Shown here: in pieces, positions 16,711 to 25,000 of the stretch | Position numbering within the stretch: the first letter of the stretch is position 1 | How the letters are laid out: every line of letters begins with the position of its first letter | From: SIG607 sp045586405 | Lineage (GTDB): Bacteria > Bacillota > Clostridia > Oscillospirales > Acutalibacteraceae | Direction of reading: 5' to 3' | Assembly: GCA_045586405.1 (NCBI GenBank) | Contig: JAZNAG010000089.1 | Span: 62,001 to 126,000 of the forward strand | Length of the DNA stretch: 64,000 bases | Notes under the pieces: model-generated | What the model saw: only the letters and a program-made list of their open reading frames with translations | Told to the model about the DNA's origin: nothing | Databases searched by the model: none | Made by a program: the position numbers and the translations under genes

Positions 16711-16742
16711 AAAAAATGACGCTCACCGAGCGTCATTTTTAT
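16711..16742. terminator. Bidirectional terminator
   Basis: AAAAATGACGCTC (16712-16724) / GAGCGTCATTTTT (16728-16740), loop ACC. It serves the Asp-box gene on the + strand and the AbrB-type gene on the - strand. Confidence 0.9.
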
Positions 16743-17015
16743 TTAATAACCATTTTCTTCGCGTTGCTTATTCAGCTTGTTTATACATTCAATACAAACA
16801 AGCTTGTTATCTACACTAATAAGCTTTTCCTTGTTGTTGCAAAGCGCACAGGAGGGGTTATGTTTTCTAAGTACGATTTCTTTGTTATCATTTAGGTACA
16901 TTTCAAAGCTGTCTACACCGTCGGTAATATCCAGCATTTTGCGGAGCTCTCTTGGGATGACTAATCTGCCAAGAGTATCTACCTGGCGCACGATTCCTGT
17001 AAAGTTCATCTTCAT
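16743..17015 (-). CDS. SpoVT/AbrB-family transition-state regulator with Cys motif
   Basis: 90-residue DNA-binding protein. The N-terminal swapped-hairpin AbrB domain is clear: MNFTGIVRQVDTLGRLVIPRE and then a short LRKMLDI helix (about 3-45). The C-terminal tail has CALCNNKE...LVCIECINKL, two CxxC pairs (about 56-78) that probably hold zinc. ATG 17015 follows AGAGGAAG; the open frame further upstream runs into the 6S RNA region. AbrB relatives with this tail control the transition to sporulation in Clostridia; targets here are unknown. Confidence 0.88.
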   Translation of the reverse strand: MKMNFTGIVRQVDTLGRLVIPRELRKMLDITDGVDSFEMYLNDNKEIVLRKHNPSCALCNNKEKLISVDNKLVCIECINKLNKQREENGY

Positions 17016-17074
17016 CGCTTCCTCTCGTATTAAATTTAAATTATATAAAGCCTCAGGAAAGACTTGATATATAA

Positions 17075-17235
17075 TAAAACGGTATCCCACTCTGCCGTAA
17101 TGGGCAATTAATAACCTGCAATTAAAGCAGGTGGGTGCCAGCCAAACGGTTTTGAGCTTCCAACGTCCGAAAAAATCGGGAGGCCTGCATACCCGCCGTC
17201 TGAGCAACAGCCCCAATAATATAGGTGTAGGGTTA
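17075..17235 (-). ncRNA. ssrS: 6S RNA
   Basis: Read on the - strand, the region aligns by eye with the core of E. coli 6S RNA: a GGUAUGC segment, an apical CCGA/UCGG hairpin, GGAAGCUCAAAACC (E. coli AGAAGCCUUAAAAC), then GGCACCCACCU and a small hairpin ACCUGC/GCAGGU (E. coli ACAUUCACCUUGAAC). GGGGC near the 5' end can pair with GCCC near the 3' end to close the rod. 6S RNA binds housekeeping RNA polymerase in stationary phase. Ends are approximate; a -10-like TATTAT is at 17235-17240, no clear -35. The neighbouring frame here is non-coding. Confidence 0.82.
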
Positions 17236-17281
17236 TAATAGCCACGGTCCGCGAACAGAGCAGGATAAGAAAATTTTAAAA

Positions 17282-17593
17282 TTATTCGTCAGAAATCTCG
17301 TAAAAATCAGCAAGTCTGTCAGAAAAAGCATCGGCAACGGTCTCGTATTCGTCGTCATCTTCAATTTCGCTGTAGAAGAACTCACCGTTTTCTTCCTCTT
17401 CCTTTACGATAACAAGCTCGCCTGAATCGTCAAGCATCTTCTGAGGATCATCATACATAGGCAGAAGGGCAAGATAAGAGCCTGTATCGGTATCAAGTCT
17501 GTCAAGCACTTCAAAATTGTATTCATTTCCCTCGTCATCGGTAAGATTGATAAGGTCAGGTGTATAATCTTCGTTTTTAATATTTTCGCTCAT
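17282..17593 (-). CDS. DUF1292 family protein
   Basis: 103-residue acidic cytoplasmic protein of the DUF1292 (YrzB-like) family, recognised from LTDDEGNEYNFEVLDRLDTDTGSYLALLP and ELVIVKEEEENGE. The function of the family is unknown. The last third is an unusually acidic extension (IEDDDEYETV). The start at 17593 is ATG behind AAGGAG. It is upstream of the 6S RNA and AbrB-type gene on the same strand, with no terminator seen between them. Confidence 0.88.
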   Translation of the reverse strand: MSENIKNEDYTPDLINLTDDEGNEYNFEVLDRLDTDTGSYLALLPMYDDPQKMLDDSGELVIVKEEEENGEFFYSEIEDDDEYETVADAFSDRLADFYEISDE

Positions 17594-17633
17594 AATAAAA
17601 ACTCCTTATAAAAACTTTTAATTTTACATAATT

Positions 17634-17662
17634 ATTTTAACCTTTTGTCTTCATTTAGTCAA
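17634..17662 (-). promoter_or_regulatory. Promoter of DUF1292 gene
   Basis: On the - strand: TTGACT (17662-17657), 17 bp, TAAAAT (17639-17634). Confidence 0.7.
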
Positions 17663-17670
17663 TAGAATTC

Positions 17671-17699
17671 TTGAAATTAGATGTTATTAGTGATATATT
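17671..17699 (+). promoter_or_regulatory. Promoter of HAD-MFS-comEB operon
   Basis: TTGAAA 17671-17676, 17 bp, TATATT 17694-17699 with an extended TGA. It is divergent from the DUF1292 promoter. Confidence 0.65.
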
Positions 17700-17731
17700 A
17701 AAATATATGAGAATGAAGGGGAGAAAAAGAA

Positions 17732-18397
17732 GTGATAAAAGCAGTATTGTTTGACCTTGACGGAACGCTTGTCAATACCCTTGATGATATAGCAGACAGC
17801 GTCAATTTTATTCTTGAAAAATACGGATATCCTGTTCATAAAGCAGAAAAGTATAAATATTTTGCAGGATGCGGAAACGAAACAATGATAAGACGCGCCC
17901 TGCCTGAAAAATTCAGAGAAGACAGAGAATATGTGCTGAAAATCAGGGAAGAATTTTTTGAGCATTACGGTGCTCATTGCACAGATAAATCCCATGTATA
18001 TGATGGAATTTATGAACTTATAGACCGCCTTAAAAATATGGGTATAATGTTGGCGGTTGTTACTAATAAATCACAAAAAATGGCGGATTTGATACTTCCT
18101 GTATACTTTAAAAAAGGCACATTTTCATCAGTAATCGGACAACGGGACGGTGTTCCCGCAAAGCCTGAACCCCATATGCCTTTTCTTGCTATGACGGATA
18201 TGGAGGTTAATCCTGACGAATGTCTTTTCGTAGGCGATTCTTATAATGATATCGAAGCAGGAATTAACAGCGGCAATACCCCCGTGGGTGTGCTTTGGGG
18301 GTTTAGAGAAAGGCAGGAGCTTCAAAATGCCGGCGCGAGATATATCGTAGAAAACCCCGGTGAAATAGCAGACATCATTGAGGAAATAAACCGATGA
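17732..18397 (+). CDS. HAD-superfamily phosphatase (phosphoglycolate phosphatase-like)
   Basis: 221-residue cytoplasmic hydrolase. Motif I FDLDGTLVNT (7-16) supplies the nucleophile Asp; motif II is VVTNK (about 109-113), motif III K in PAKPEPH, motif IV FVGDSYNDIEAG (about 165-176). A helical cap lies between motifs I and II, as in Gph/PgmB-type enzymes. The start is GTG 17732 behind AAGGGGAG. The 3' end overlaps the MFS gene by four bases. Exact substrate not determinable; phosphoglycolate is the default family annotation. Confidence 0.88.
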   Translation: MIKAVLFDLDGTLVNTLDDIADSVNFILEKYGYPVHKAEKYKYFAGCGNETMIRRALPEKFREDREYVLKIREEFFEHYGAHCTDKSHVYDGIYELIDRLKNMGIMLAVVTNKSQKMADLILPVYFKKGTFSSVIGQRDGVPAKPEPHMPFLAMTDMEVNPDECLFVGDSYNDIEAGINSGNTPVGVLWGFRERQELQNAGARYIVENPGEIADIIEEINR

Positions 18398-19557
18398 AAA
18401 ATTATAACGGCACAAAAACAGCCTGCTATATAGGTTATGTTGTGCAGGCGATAGCCTGTTCATTTCTGCCCTTGCTTTATGTAATATTTCAAAAAAATTA
18501 TGGCGTATCTTATGAAAAACTGGGACGCCTTGTTCTTATTTTCTTTGCTACGCAAATAGTGGTTGACTTTTTGTCAATAAAACTGGTAAAAGCTTTCGGG
18601 TATAAAAAGGTTGCTATGATGTCCCAATTCTTTTCCTTTTTGGGATTTTTTATGCTTTGCTTTTTACCGCGCGTACTTTCGCCCTATACCGCGCTAACCC
18701 TTTCGGTTATAACCTACGGTATCGGCAGTGGACTTATTGAGGTGGTAATATCGCCTATTATAGAGTATCTGCCCACCGATAATAAATCGGGCAATATGGC
18801 GTTTTTACATTCTTTTTTCTGCCTTGGAAATGTATTTGTTGTAATAACTACCACAGTTATGTTATACTTTATGGGAGAGAACAACTGGGGCTATATAGCA
18901 CTGTTCTGGGCGTCAATACCCCTTATTGATACGGTGCTGTTTGCATTTTCTGATGTGGTAGAGCCAAGGCAAGACGAAAATCATTCGGTTAGAGAGCTTC
19001 TTACCTCTCCTATGTTTTACATAATGCTTGCCCTTATGTTTTCGGCAGGGGCAAGTGAGATATCGGTGTCTAACTGGATTTCGGCATTTGCTGAACAGTC
19101 ACTGCATATAACAAAAGTTATTGCCGACTTGGTAGGGCCTTGCCTTTTCGCTTTATGTATGGGCATTGGCAGAATCGGCTTTTCGCTTGTCGGCGATAAG
19201 GTTAAAATAAGAAACGTACTTCTTGTTATGTCCTTTTTCGCAGTAGTGTTCTATATAGTTTTGGCGCTCTCAAAAAATGCGGTGCTTTCACTGGCAGCCA
19301 GTAGTTTTATCGGTATTTGCGTATCGGTTATGTGGCCCGGTGTTTTAAGCTACTCTTCAGCAAAATTTCCCTTTGGCTGTGCGGCAATGTTTGCCTTTTT
19401 AGCTATGCTTGGCGATCTGGGCTGTTCTGTAGGTCCGTGGGTAACAGGCATCATAGCCGACGCTAAAGGTTTAAATACAGCATTCCTTATAGGAACTGTT
19501 TTCCCCGCAATTATGTTTACCTTAATGTTATTGCTTGAAAGAAGGAGAAAAAAATGA
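18394..19557 (+). CDS. MFS transporter
   Basis: 387-residue integral membrane protein with twelve hydrophobic helices in two bundles of six, divided by a short charged loop (VEPRQDENHSVRELL, about 188-202). It belongs to the fucose/sugar-phosphate-like major facilitator group by general pattern; the substrate is unknown. It overlaps the HAD gene upstream (ATGA) and the dCMP deaminase downstream (ATGA), so the three are translated as one unit. No functional link among the three is obvious. Confidence 0.85.
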   Translation: MKNYNGTKTACYIGYVVQAIACSFLPLLYVIFQKNYGVSYEKLGRLVLIFFATQIVVDFLSIKLVKAFGYKKVAMMSQFFSFLGFFMLCFLPRVLSPYTALTLSVITYGIGSGLIEVVISPIIEYLPTDNKSGNMAFLHSFFCLGNVFVVITTTVMLYFMGENNWGYIALFWASIPLIDTVLFAFSDVVEPRQDENHSVRELLTSPMFYIMLALMFSAGASEISVSNWISAFAEQSLHITKVIADLVGPCLFALCMGIGRIGFSLVGDKVKIRNVLLVMSFFAVVFYIVLALSKNAVLSLAASSFIGICVSVMWPGVLSYSSAKFPFGCAAMFAFLAMLGDLGCSVGPWVTGIIADAKGLNTAFLIGTVFPAIMFTLMLLLERRRKK

Positions 19558-20033
19558 AAAGACAAGACTACATAAATTGGGACGAATATTTTATGGGCAT
19601 AGCTATACTTTCTGCTCAGCGCAGTAAAGATCCCTCTACTCAGGTGGGCGCTTGTATAGTAAGCAGTGAAAACAAAATTTTATCTGTTGGCTACAACGGT
19701 ATGCCCAGAAACTGTGACGACGATATTTATCCCTGGGACAGAGAGGGCGAGGCGCTTGACACAAAGTATATGTTCGTTTGCCACGCCGAGCTTAATGCGA
19801 TTTTAAATTATTCGGGCAGTAACCTTCGGGGCAGTAAGGTTTATGTAACTCTTTTCCCTTGTAATGAGTGCGCAAAAGCCCTTATTCAAAGCGGAGTATC
19901 AGAGGTAATTTACTATTCCGATAAATACAGCGACAGTTTCTCTACACTTGCCGCAAAGCGAATGTTTGAAAGCGCAGGCATAAAAATGACCGCCTATAAA
20001 GAAAGCGGTAAAGAAATAAAAGTATCTCTATAA
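19554..20033 (+). CDS. dCMP deaminase (ComEB-like)
   Basis: 159-residue zinc enzyme converting dCMP to dUMP for thymidylate synthesis. The zinc/catalytic signatures are HAELNAIL (His ligand and catalytic Glu, about residue 79-86) and FPCNECAKAL (two Cys ligands, about 105-114). The N-terminal QRSKDPSTQVGACIVS is typical of the deoxycytidylate deaminase family. Last gene of a three-gene operon, followed by a strong terminator. Confidence 0.92.
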   Translation: MKRQDYINWDEYFMGIAILSAQRSKDPSTQVGACIVSSENKILSVGYNGMPRNCDDDIYPWDREGEALDTKYMFVCHAELNAILNYSGSNLRGSKVYVTLFPCNECAKALIQSGVSEVIYYSDKYSDSFSTLAAKRMFESAGIKMTAYKESGKEIKVSL

Positions 20034-20036
20034 AAC

Positions 20037-20063
20037 AAAACCCTGACGAAAGTCAGGGTTTTT
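20037..20063. terminator. Bidirectional terminator
   Basis: AAAACCCTGAC / GTCAGGGTTTTT with a GAAA tetraloop, between convergent comEB-like and thrB genes. Confidence 0.92.
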
Positions 20064-20064
20064 C

Positions 20065-20949
20065 TCATACTGCATGTGCGCCTTTGCGGTCAATTTCAAG
20101 AGGCATAATCTGCCAGTTGAAACCTTCGGCGTTTAGTCTTTCTCGCATTTTATCGGCAAAGTCGGTCCTGTCTGTAATGCAAAGGCAGGTAGGACCTGCG
20201 CCGCTGATACAAAAGGCTATGCAGGAAAGGTCCTTAGCAATTTTTTCTGCCGCCTCATAACCCTTTATAAGATGTTTTCTGTAGGGTTGATGCAATTTAT
20301 CGTCAAGGGCTAAAGAAATAACTTCCTTGTCGCCGTTTTCAAGCGCCTTTAAAAGCACAGCAAGGTGAGAAGCGTTAAATACAGCGTCAGAAAAAGGAAT
20401 CTGCTTTGGTAAAACACTTCTTGCCTCTTTGGTTAAAAGCTCAAAATCAGGTATAAGCGCCACAAAGTGAAGAGACGGATGCATTTCATAGCGTACCGAA
20501 TGAGGGATACCGTTTGTCACCATAGAGGCCGTAAGACCGCCGTAAATAGCAGGGGAAAGGTTGTCGGGGTGACCTTCAATATCGTTGCATATTTTAAGTA
20601 TTTCCTCTTTACTCAGAGGATTCCCCAGAAGACAGTTTGCGCCCGAGGCACCCGCAACAATAAGGGCAGCGCTGGAACCAAGACCGCGGGACAAGGGCAC
20701 GTTGATTTTATCAAAACTGATAATACAGCCCGGCACGGTTTTGTTTAAATATGTATATACCGCCTTAAAAGAAACAAAGGCAAGATTATCTTCGTTGGCA
20801 TAAGCCTCATCACAGCCCTTAAAACAAACACCGCTGTCAGCAAGTTCAAAGGTAATGGTGTTATAAAGAGCAAAGGCGCAGCCCACACTGTCAAAACCGG
20901 GGCCAAGGTTTGCCGTAGTTGCAGGAACATTAACGGTGCATTTTACCAT
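20065..20949 (-). CDS. thrB: Homoserine kinase
   Basis: 294-residue GHMP kinase that phosphorylates L-homoserine in threonine synthesis. N-terminal VNVPATTANLGPGFDSVGCA and the ATP loop PLSRGLGSSAALIVAGASGAN (about 88-108) are diagnostic, as is the C-terminal ISGAGPTCLCI. Its 5' end overlaps the end of thrC by seven bases, so the two are coupled. Length is normal for the family. Confidence 0.95.
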   Translation of the reverse strand: MVKCTVNVPATTANLGPGFDSVGCAFALYNTITFELADSGVCFKGCDEAYANEDNLAFVSFKAVYTYLNKTVPGCIISFDKINVPLSRGLGSSAALIVAGASGANCLLGNPLSKEEILKICNDIEGHPDNLSPAIYGGLTASMVTNGIPHSVRYEMHPSLHFVALIPDFELLTKEARSVLPKQIPFSDAVFNASHLAVLLKALENGDKEVISLALDDKLHQPYRKHLIKGYEAAEKIAKDLSCIAFCISGAGPTCLCITDRTDFADKMRERLNAEGFNWQIMPLEIDRKGAHAV

Positions 20950-22412
20950 TTTTCTTCCGCCACCTTTTTCATAACAAATTCGGTAAGTTCGTCTTTTTCA
21001 ATAACGGTGCTGTGAAGCACTTTTTTGCTTTCAAGACCTGAAAGATTTTTAGGAATAGCAACCCCTGTAATCCGATTTAGCTTATCCATTACTCTGAATT
21101 CATTATCAGGGGTATCTTCACCCAGAGCAGAAAGTACGGCAACAGGGAACTTATAAGGCGAAGCGGTAGAAAGAATTACGGTTTTGCCCTTTTCTTTTAT
21201 ATCAAGAGCTGCGCGGAAAGCAACAGCGGTATGGGTGTCGCAAAGATAACCGTCTTTATCGTAAACCTCTTTTATGGTTTCAAGGGTAACCTTATCGTCG
21301 GTGAAAGAGGCAACAAAGGTTTCTTTGAGCTTTGAAAGTAAAGCATCACTTACCTTGTAGAAGCCCTTTTCGCTTAAATCTTTCATATAACCTGCAACCT
21401 CTTCTGCGTTGCCGTCGGACAGCAGATACAAAAGACGCTCAAGGTTGCTTGAAACAAGAATATCCATAGAGGGAGAAACGGTTTTGAAAAACTCTCTTCT
21501 GCGGTCGTAAACACCGGTATTTATAAAATCGGTAAGTACATTATTGGCGTTTGAAGCGCAGATAAGCTTGTTTACGGGAAGCCCCATACATTTTGCGAAA
21601 TATCCTGCAAGAATATCGCCGAAATTACCGGTGGGTACAACAAAGTTTATTTTATCCCCTACATTTATTTCGCCATTTTTAACAAGGTTTGCATAAGAGG
21701 TGAAGTAATAAACTACCTGAGGAGCCAGTCGGCCTATGTTAATGGAGTTTGCGCTTGAAAGCTCAACGGTATCGTTACCGCTTTCTCTGAATGCGGAAAA
21801 GGCGTTTTTAACGCCTGTCTGTGCATCGTCAAAATTACCTTTAACGGCGCAAACACAAACGTTATTACCCTCTTGTGTTACCATTTGTGCTTTCTGAACG
21901 GCACTAACACCGCCGTCGGGGTAAAATACAATAATTTTAATACCCTCTACATCGTGGAAACCCTCAAGAGCCGCCTTGCCTGTGTCACCGCTTGTGGCGG
22001 TGAGAATAACGGTATCCTTAGTTTTATTGAGCATCTTTCTGCTCTCGGTCATAAGACGGGGAAGCATTGAAAGGGCAACGTCCTTAAAGGCGCTTGTAGG
22101 ACCGCGGAAAAGCTCAAGAACAAAGTTCTCGCCAACCTTTACAACAGGGGTAAGCTCGTCGGTTTCAAATCTGCCTCTGTAGGCGCTTTCTACCATACGG
22201 TGCATTTGTTCTTCGCTAAAATCGTCAAGCAAAGCGTGAAGCACCTTTTCGGCGGTTTCCATTGTGGTAAGATTTAAGACACTTTTATAGTCAAAATTTA
22301 AAGCAGAAAAGTCTTTAAGCATATAAAGACCACCGTCAGCGGCAATACCCTTGACGATAGCTTCGGTGCTGTTTACTTTTTCACTGTTGTTTCTTGTGCT
22401 CTGATAAATCAT
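20943..22412 (-). CDS. thrC: Threonine synthase
   Basis: 489-residue PLP enzyme converting O-phosphohomoserine to threonine. The N-terminal YQSTRNNSEKVNSTEAIVKGIAADGGLY is typical of the long bacterial/fungal class; the PLP lysine is in GPTSAFKDVAL (about 111-121). ATSGDTGKAALEGF binds the cofactor phosphate region and GNFGDILAGYFAKCMGLP lies in the core. It forms an operon with thrB. Homoserine dehydrogenase is not in this window. Confidence 0.95.
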   Translation of the reverse strand: MIYQSTRNNSEKVNSTEAIVKGIAADGGLYMLKDFSALNFDYKSVLNLTTMETAEKVLHALLDDFSEEQMHRMVESAYRGRFETDELTPVVKVGENFVLELFRGPTSAFKDVALSMLPRLMTESRKMLNKTKDTVILTATSGDTGKAALEGFHDVEGIKIIVFYPDGGVSAVQKAQMVTQEGNNVCVCAVKGNFDDAQTGVKNAFSAFRESGNDTVELSSANSINIGRLAPQVVYYFTSYANLVKNGEINVGDKINFVVPTGNFGDILAGYFAKCMGLPVNKLICASNANNVLTDFINTGVYDRRREFFKTVSPSMDILVSSNLERLLYLLSDGNAEEVAGYMKDLSEKGFYKVSDALLSKLKETFVASFTDDKVTLETIKEVYDKDGYLCDTHTAVAFRAALDIKEKGKTVILSTASPYKFPVAVLSALGEDTPDNEFRVMDKLNRITGVAIPKNLSGLESKKVLHSTVIEKDELTEFVMKKVAEEKW

Positions 22413-22444
22413 TTAATATAGCTCCTATCAGCTTTGTTAAATAT

Positions 22445-22473
22445 AGTATAAACCTTTTATAAGGTTTTTGCAA
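22445..22473 (-). promoter_or_regulatory. thrCB promoter with palindromic spacer
   Basis: On the - strand: TTGCAA (22473-22468), 17 bp, TATACT (22450-22445). The spacer and -10 edge contain an inverted repeat AAACCTT / AAGGTTT around ATAA, a possible operator. Confidence 0.65.
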
Positions 22474-22481
22474 TAATTATG

Positions 22482-23867
22482 TTATTTTGCGTCTTGCATA
22501 TAGGCAGTGGCTTTCTTCATTGTAGATTTTAAGAAAATACTACTTAAAGTAAGAGAGAAAATTTCTGCAATAGGAAAGGCAAACCAAACAAGAGTAACAT
22601 TTCCCGTAAGAGATAAAAGAAAGGCTGAGGGAATAAGCACTACAAGCTGTCTACAGCCTGACACAATAAGTGAATGGAAGGGGTTTCCGATAGCCTGACA
22701 AACACTTCCGGCAATAATACAAAAACCTGCAAAAACAAGGTGTAAGGCAATTATTCTCAGCGCCGGAACGCCAAGCTCTATCATTTGCGCGTCGGCATTA
22801 AATAGCGAAAGCAAGAATTTCGGAAAAATTTCTATAATAGACAGGCCTGTCAGCATAATCAGTATAGCGGTGACAATAGACAACCGTACGGTCTTTTTAA
22901 CGCGCTTTTCATTTTTTGCACCATAGTTATAAGAAATAATGGGCACCATACCGTTGTTAAGACCAAACACCGGCATAAATATAAAGCTTTGAAGCTTAAA
23001 GTAAACACCGAATACCGTTGTGGCAACCATAGTAAGATTACCTAAAATCATATTTAAAAGGAAGGTCATTACCGAGCCGATAGACTGCATAATAATTGAG
23101 GGGAAACCTATTTTGTAGGTGTTTTTTATGGTTTTGAAATCGGGCTTGATTACCTGCTTTATGTTGAGTGATATTTCTTTATTGAAAACTATGTTAAAGA
23201 TAATGGCCACAATAGCGGCAACAAACTGACCGAGAACGGTGGCAACAGCAGCACCTGCAACTTCAAGTCTTGGGAAGGGACCGATTCCGAAAATAAGTAA
23301 CGGGTCAAAAATAACATTTATTATTGCGCCTATTAACTGGGTTATCATAGCAAGGGAGGTTTTGCCTGTAGACTGTAAGAGTCTTTCAAAGCAAAACTGC
23401 ATAAAAATGCCCAGTGATGCGCCCAGACAAATGGTGGTATACGCGGTACCCTCATTTATTACGGTCTGCACATTATAGGAGTCGGAAGACAAATCCTGTA
23501 AATTAAAAAATGTGCGGGAAAAGAAAAGACCTATAAGGCAGAAAACAAAAGCGGTGCAGATATTTATAAAAATACCCGAGTTTGCCACATTGTTGGCGGC
23601 TTTAAAGTTCTTTTCGCCAAGTGAGCGGGATAGCAGAGCGTTGATACCCACGGCAGTTCCTGCACCAAAAGCTATCATAAGGCTTTGAAGCGGGAAAGCA
23701 AGGGTAACGGCGGTTAAGGCTTCAACACCAAGCTTTGACACAAAGATGCTGTCAACTATATTGTAAAGAGCTTGTACCAACATTGAAATCATCATGGGAA
23801 CAGCCATACCTGCAAGAAGTCTGCCTTCAGGCATAACACCCATTTTGTTTTCTTTTCTAACTTCCAT
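22482..23867 (-). CDS. MATE-family efflux transporter
   Basis: 461-residue membrane protein with twelve helices in two homologous halves, related to NorM/DinF-type multidrug and metabolite exporters driven by Na+ or H+. Typical segments: MISMLVQALYNIVDSIFVSKLG near the N-terminus, and SLGEKNFKAANNVANSG and NYGAKNEKRVKKTVRLS in equivalent positions of each half. ATG 23867 behind AGGTGA is preferred; the frame extends to 23933 but that part contains the -35 box. Exported substrate unknown. Confidence 0.9.
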   Translation of the reverse strand: MEVRKENKMGVMPEGRLLAGMAVPMMISMLVQALYNIVDSIFVSKLGVEALTAVTLAFPLQSLMIAFGAGTAVGINALLSRSLGEKNFKAANNVANSGIFINICTAFVFCLIGLFFSRTFFNLQDLSSDSYNVQTVINEGTAYTTICLGASLGIFMQFCFERLLQSTGKTSLAMITQLIGAIINVIFDPLLIFGIGPFPRLEVAGAAVATVLGQFVAAIVAIIFNIVFNKEISLNIKQVIKPDFKTIKNTYKIGFPSIIMQSIGSVMTFLLNMILGNLTMVATTVFGVYFKLQSFIFMPVFGLNNGMVPIISYNYGAKNEKRVKKTVRLSIVTAILIMLTGLSIIEIFPKFLLSLFNADAQMIELGVPALRIIALHLVFAGFCIIAGSVCQAIGNPFHSLIVSGCRQLVVLIPSAFLLSLTGNVTLVWFAFPIAEIFSLTLSSIFLKSTMKKATAYMQDAK

Positions 23868-23903
23868 TGAAAATTCACCTGTAATTCTTATTGTAACTAA
23901 TAT

Positions 23904-23933
23904 ATAATAATATAGTGTGGCAGATTCTGTCAA
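23904..23933 (-). promoter_or_regulatory. Promoter of MATE gene
   Basis: On the - strand: TTGACA (23933-23928), 18 bp, TATTAT (23909-23904). It is divergent from, and 10 bp away from, the metal-lipoprotein promoter. Confidence 0.65.
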
Positions 23934-23943
23934 GGTTTAGTTG

Positions 23944-23971
23944 TTGACAAAAGTATTTTTTAAGGTAAAAT
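23944..23971 (+). promoter_or_regulatory. Promoter of metal-binding lipoprotein
   Basis: TTGACA 23944-23949, 16 bp, TAAAAT 23966-23971. Confidence 0.7.
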
Positions 23972-24002
23972 AATAGAAGAAGTATAAAAAAGAGGAATAA
24001 AA

Positions 24003-24917
24003 ATGAAAAAACTTTTATGTCTTTTAGTAGCTTTCTTTACGGTGCTTTCTCTTCTTACAGGGTGCGGCGCCAAGAAAAACAGCAATAAAATAAATATTGT
24101 AACAACGGTTTTTCCCTGTTATGATTTTGCAAGGGCTATAGCAGGGGAAAAAGCGGAAATAACAATGCTGGTGCGTCCGGGAAGTGAAAGCCATAGCTTT
24201 GAGCCCACCCCTGCTGATATGAAGAAAACCGCCGACTGTGATATTTTTATACTTATTGGCGGCGAGAGTGAATACTGGGCAGAGCGGCTTGTAAACACAA
24301 AGGAAGACGGCGGAAAAATAAGCCTTTCTTTAAAGGATAGCGTAACACTTCTTTGCGCCGATAACCACGACGACCAGGAAGAGCATACCCACGATTTTGA
24401 CGAGCATATATGGACCTCTCCCAAAAACGCCATAAAAATGAGCCGTGCAATATGCGATACATTGTGTCAGACAGATAGCGAAAACAGAGAGTTTTATGAG
24501 GCAAATTTCAAAACTTTAGAAAATGAGCTTTTGAACCTTGATAACGGTTTTAAAGAACTTTCGCAAAAAGAAAACAAGCCCCTTGTTTTCGGTGATCGTT
24601 TCCCTTTTCTTTATTTTGCAAAGGAATACGGCTTTGAATATACGGCGGCTTTCCCCGGTTGCGCCGAGCAGAGTGAGCCGGATATAAATACCCTTAAAAA
24701 TCTTATTGAGTTTATAAAAAAAGATAACATATCCACCGTTTTTTATACTGAGTTTTCGTCACAGCAAACAGCGGATATGTTGATCAGTGAAACAAATGCT
24801 AAAAAACAACTTCTTCATTCCTGCCATAATGTGACCAAAGAGGAATGGGAAAAGGGTGAAACCTATGTTTCACTTATGAAAAATAATCTGGAAAGCCTTA
24901 AAAAAGCCTTAAAATAA
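24003..24917 (+). CDS. Metal (Zn/Mn) ABC transporter substrate-binding lipoprotein, orphan
   Basis: 304-residue lipid-anchored receptor of the ZnuA/AdcA/PsaA family (cluster A-1). The lipobox LLTGCG is near residue 17-22. Metal ligands are visible in order: His in GSESHSFEPTPADM (about 64), the His of DEHIWTSPKNA (about 139) and the later acidic ligand region in VFYTEFSSQQTADM. A short His/Asp loop DNHDDQEEHTHDFDEH (about 120-135) is typical of zinc-selective members. The usual permease and ATPase genes are not next to it, so it must share components encoded elsewhere. No Zur box was identified. Confidence 0.9.
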   Translation: MKKLLCLLVAFFTVLSLLTGCGAKKNSNKINIVTTVFPCYDFARAIAGEKAEITMLVRPGSESHSFEPTPADMKKTADCDIFILIGGESEYWAERLVNTKEDGGKISLSLKDSVTLLCADNHDDQEEHTHDFDEHIWTSPKNAIKMSRAICDTLCQTDSENREFYEANFKTLENELLNLDNGFKELSQKENKPLVFGDRFPFLYFAKEYGFEYTAAFPGCAEQSEPDINTLKNLIEFIKKDNISTVFYTEFSSQQTADMLISETNAKKQLLHSCHNVTKEEWEKGETYVSLMKNNLESLKKALK

Positions 24918-24938
24918 AGAAAAATCTTAAAAAATGGG

Positions 24939-24967
24939 TTTACTTATGAAGTTATATCTGCTACAAT
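24939..24967 (+). promoter_or_regulatory. Promoter of Gfo/Idh/MocA gene
   Basis: TTTACT 24939-24944, 17 bp, TACAAT 24962-24967. Confidence 0.6.
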
Positions 24968-25000
24968 AAACGTAGCAAAAAAAACCAGTAGGTGATAAAA

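Noticed and set aside
16743..17216. 157-codon form of the AbrB-type protein
   Set aside because: The extra N-terminal part is read from 6S RNA sequence; the ribosome-binding site and family start point to 17015.
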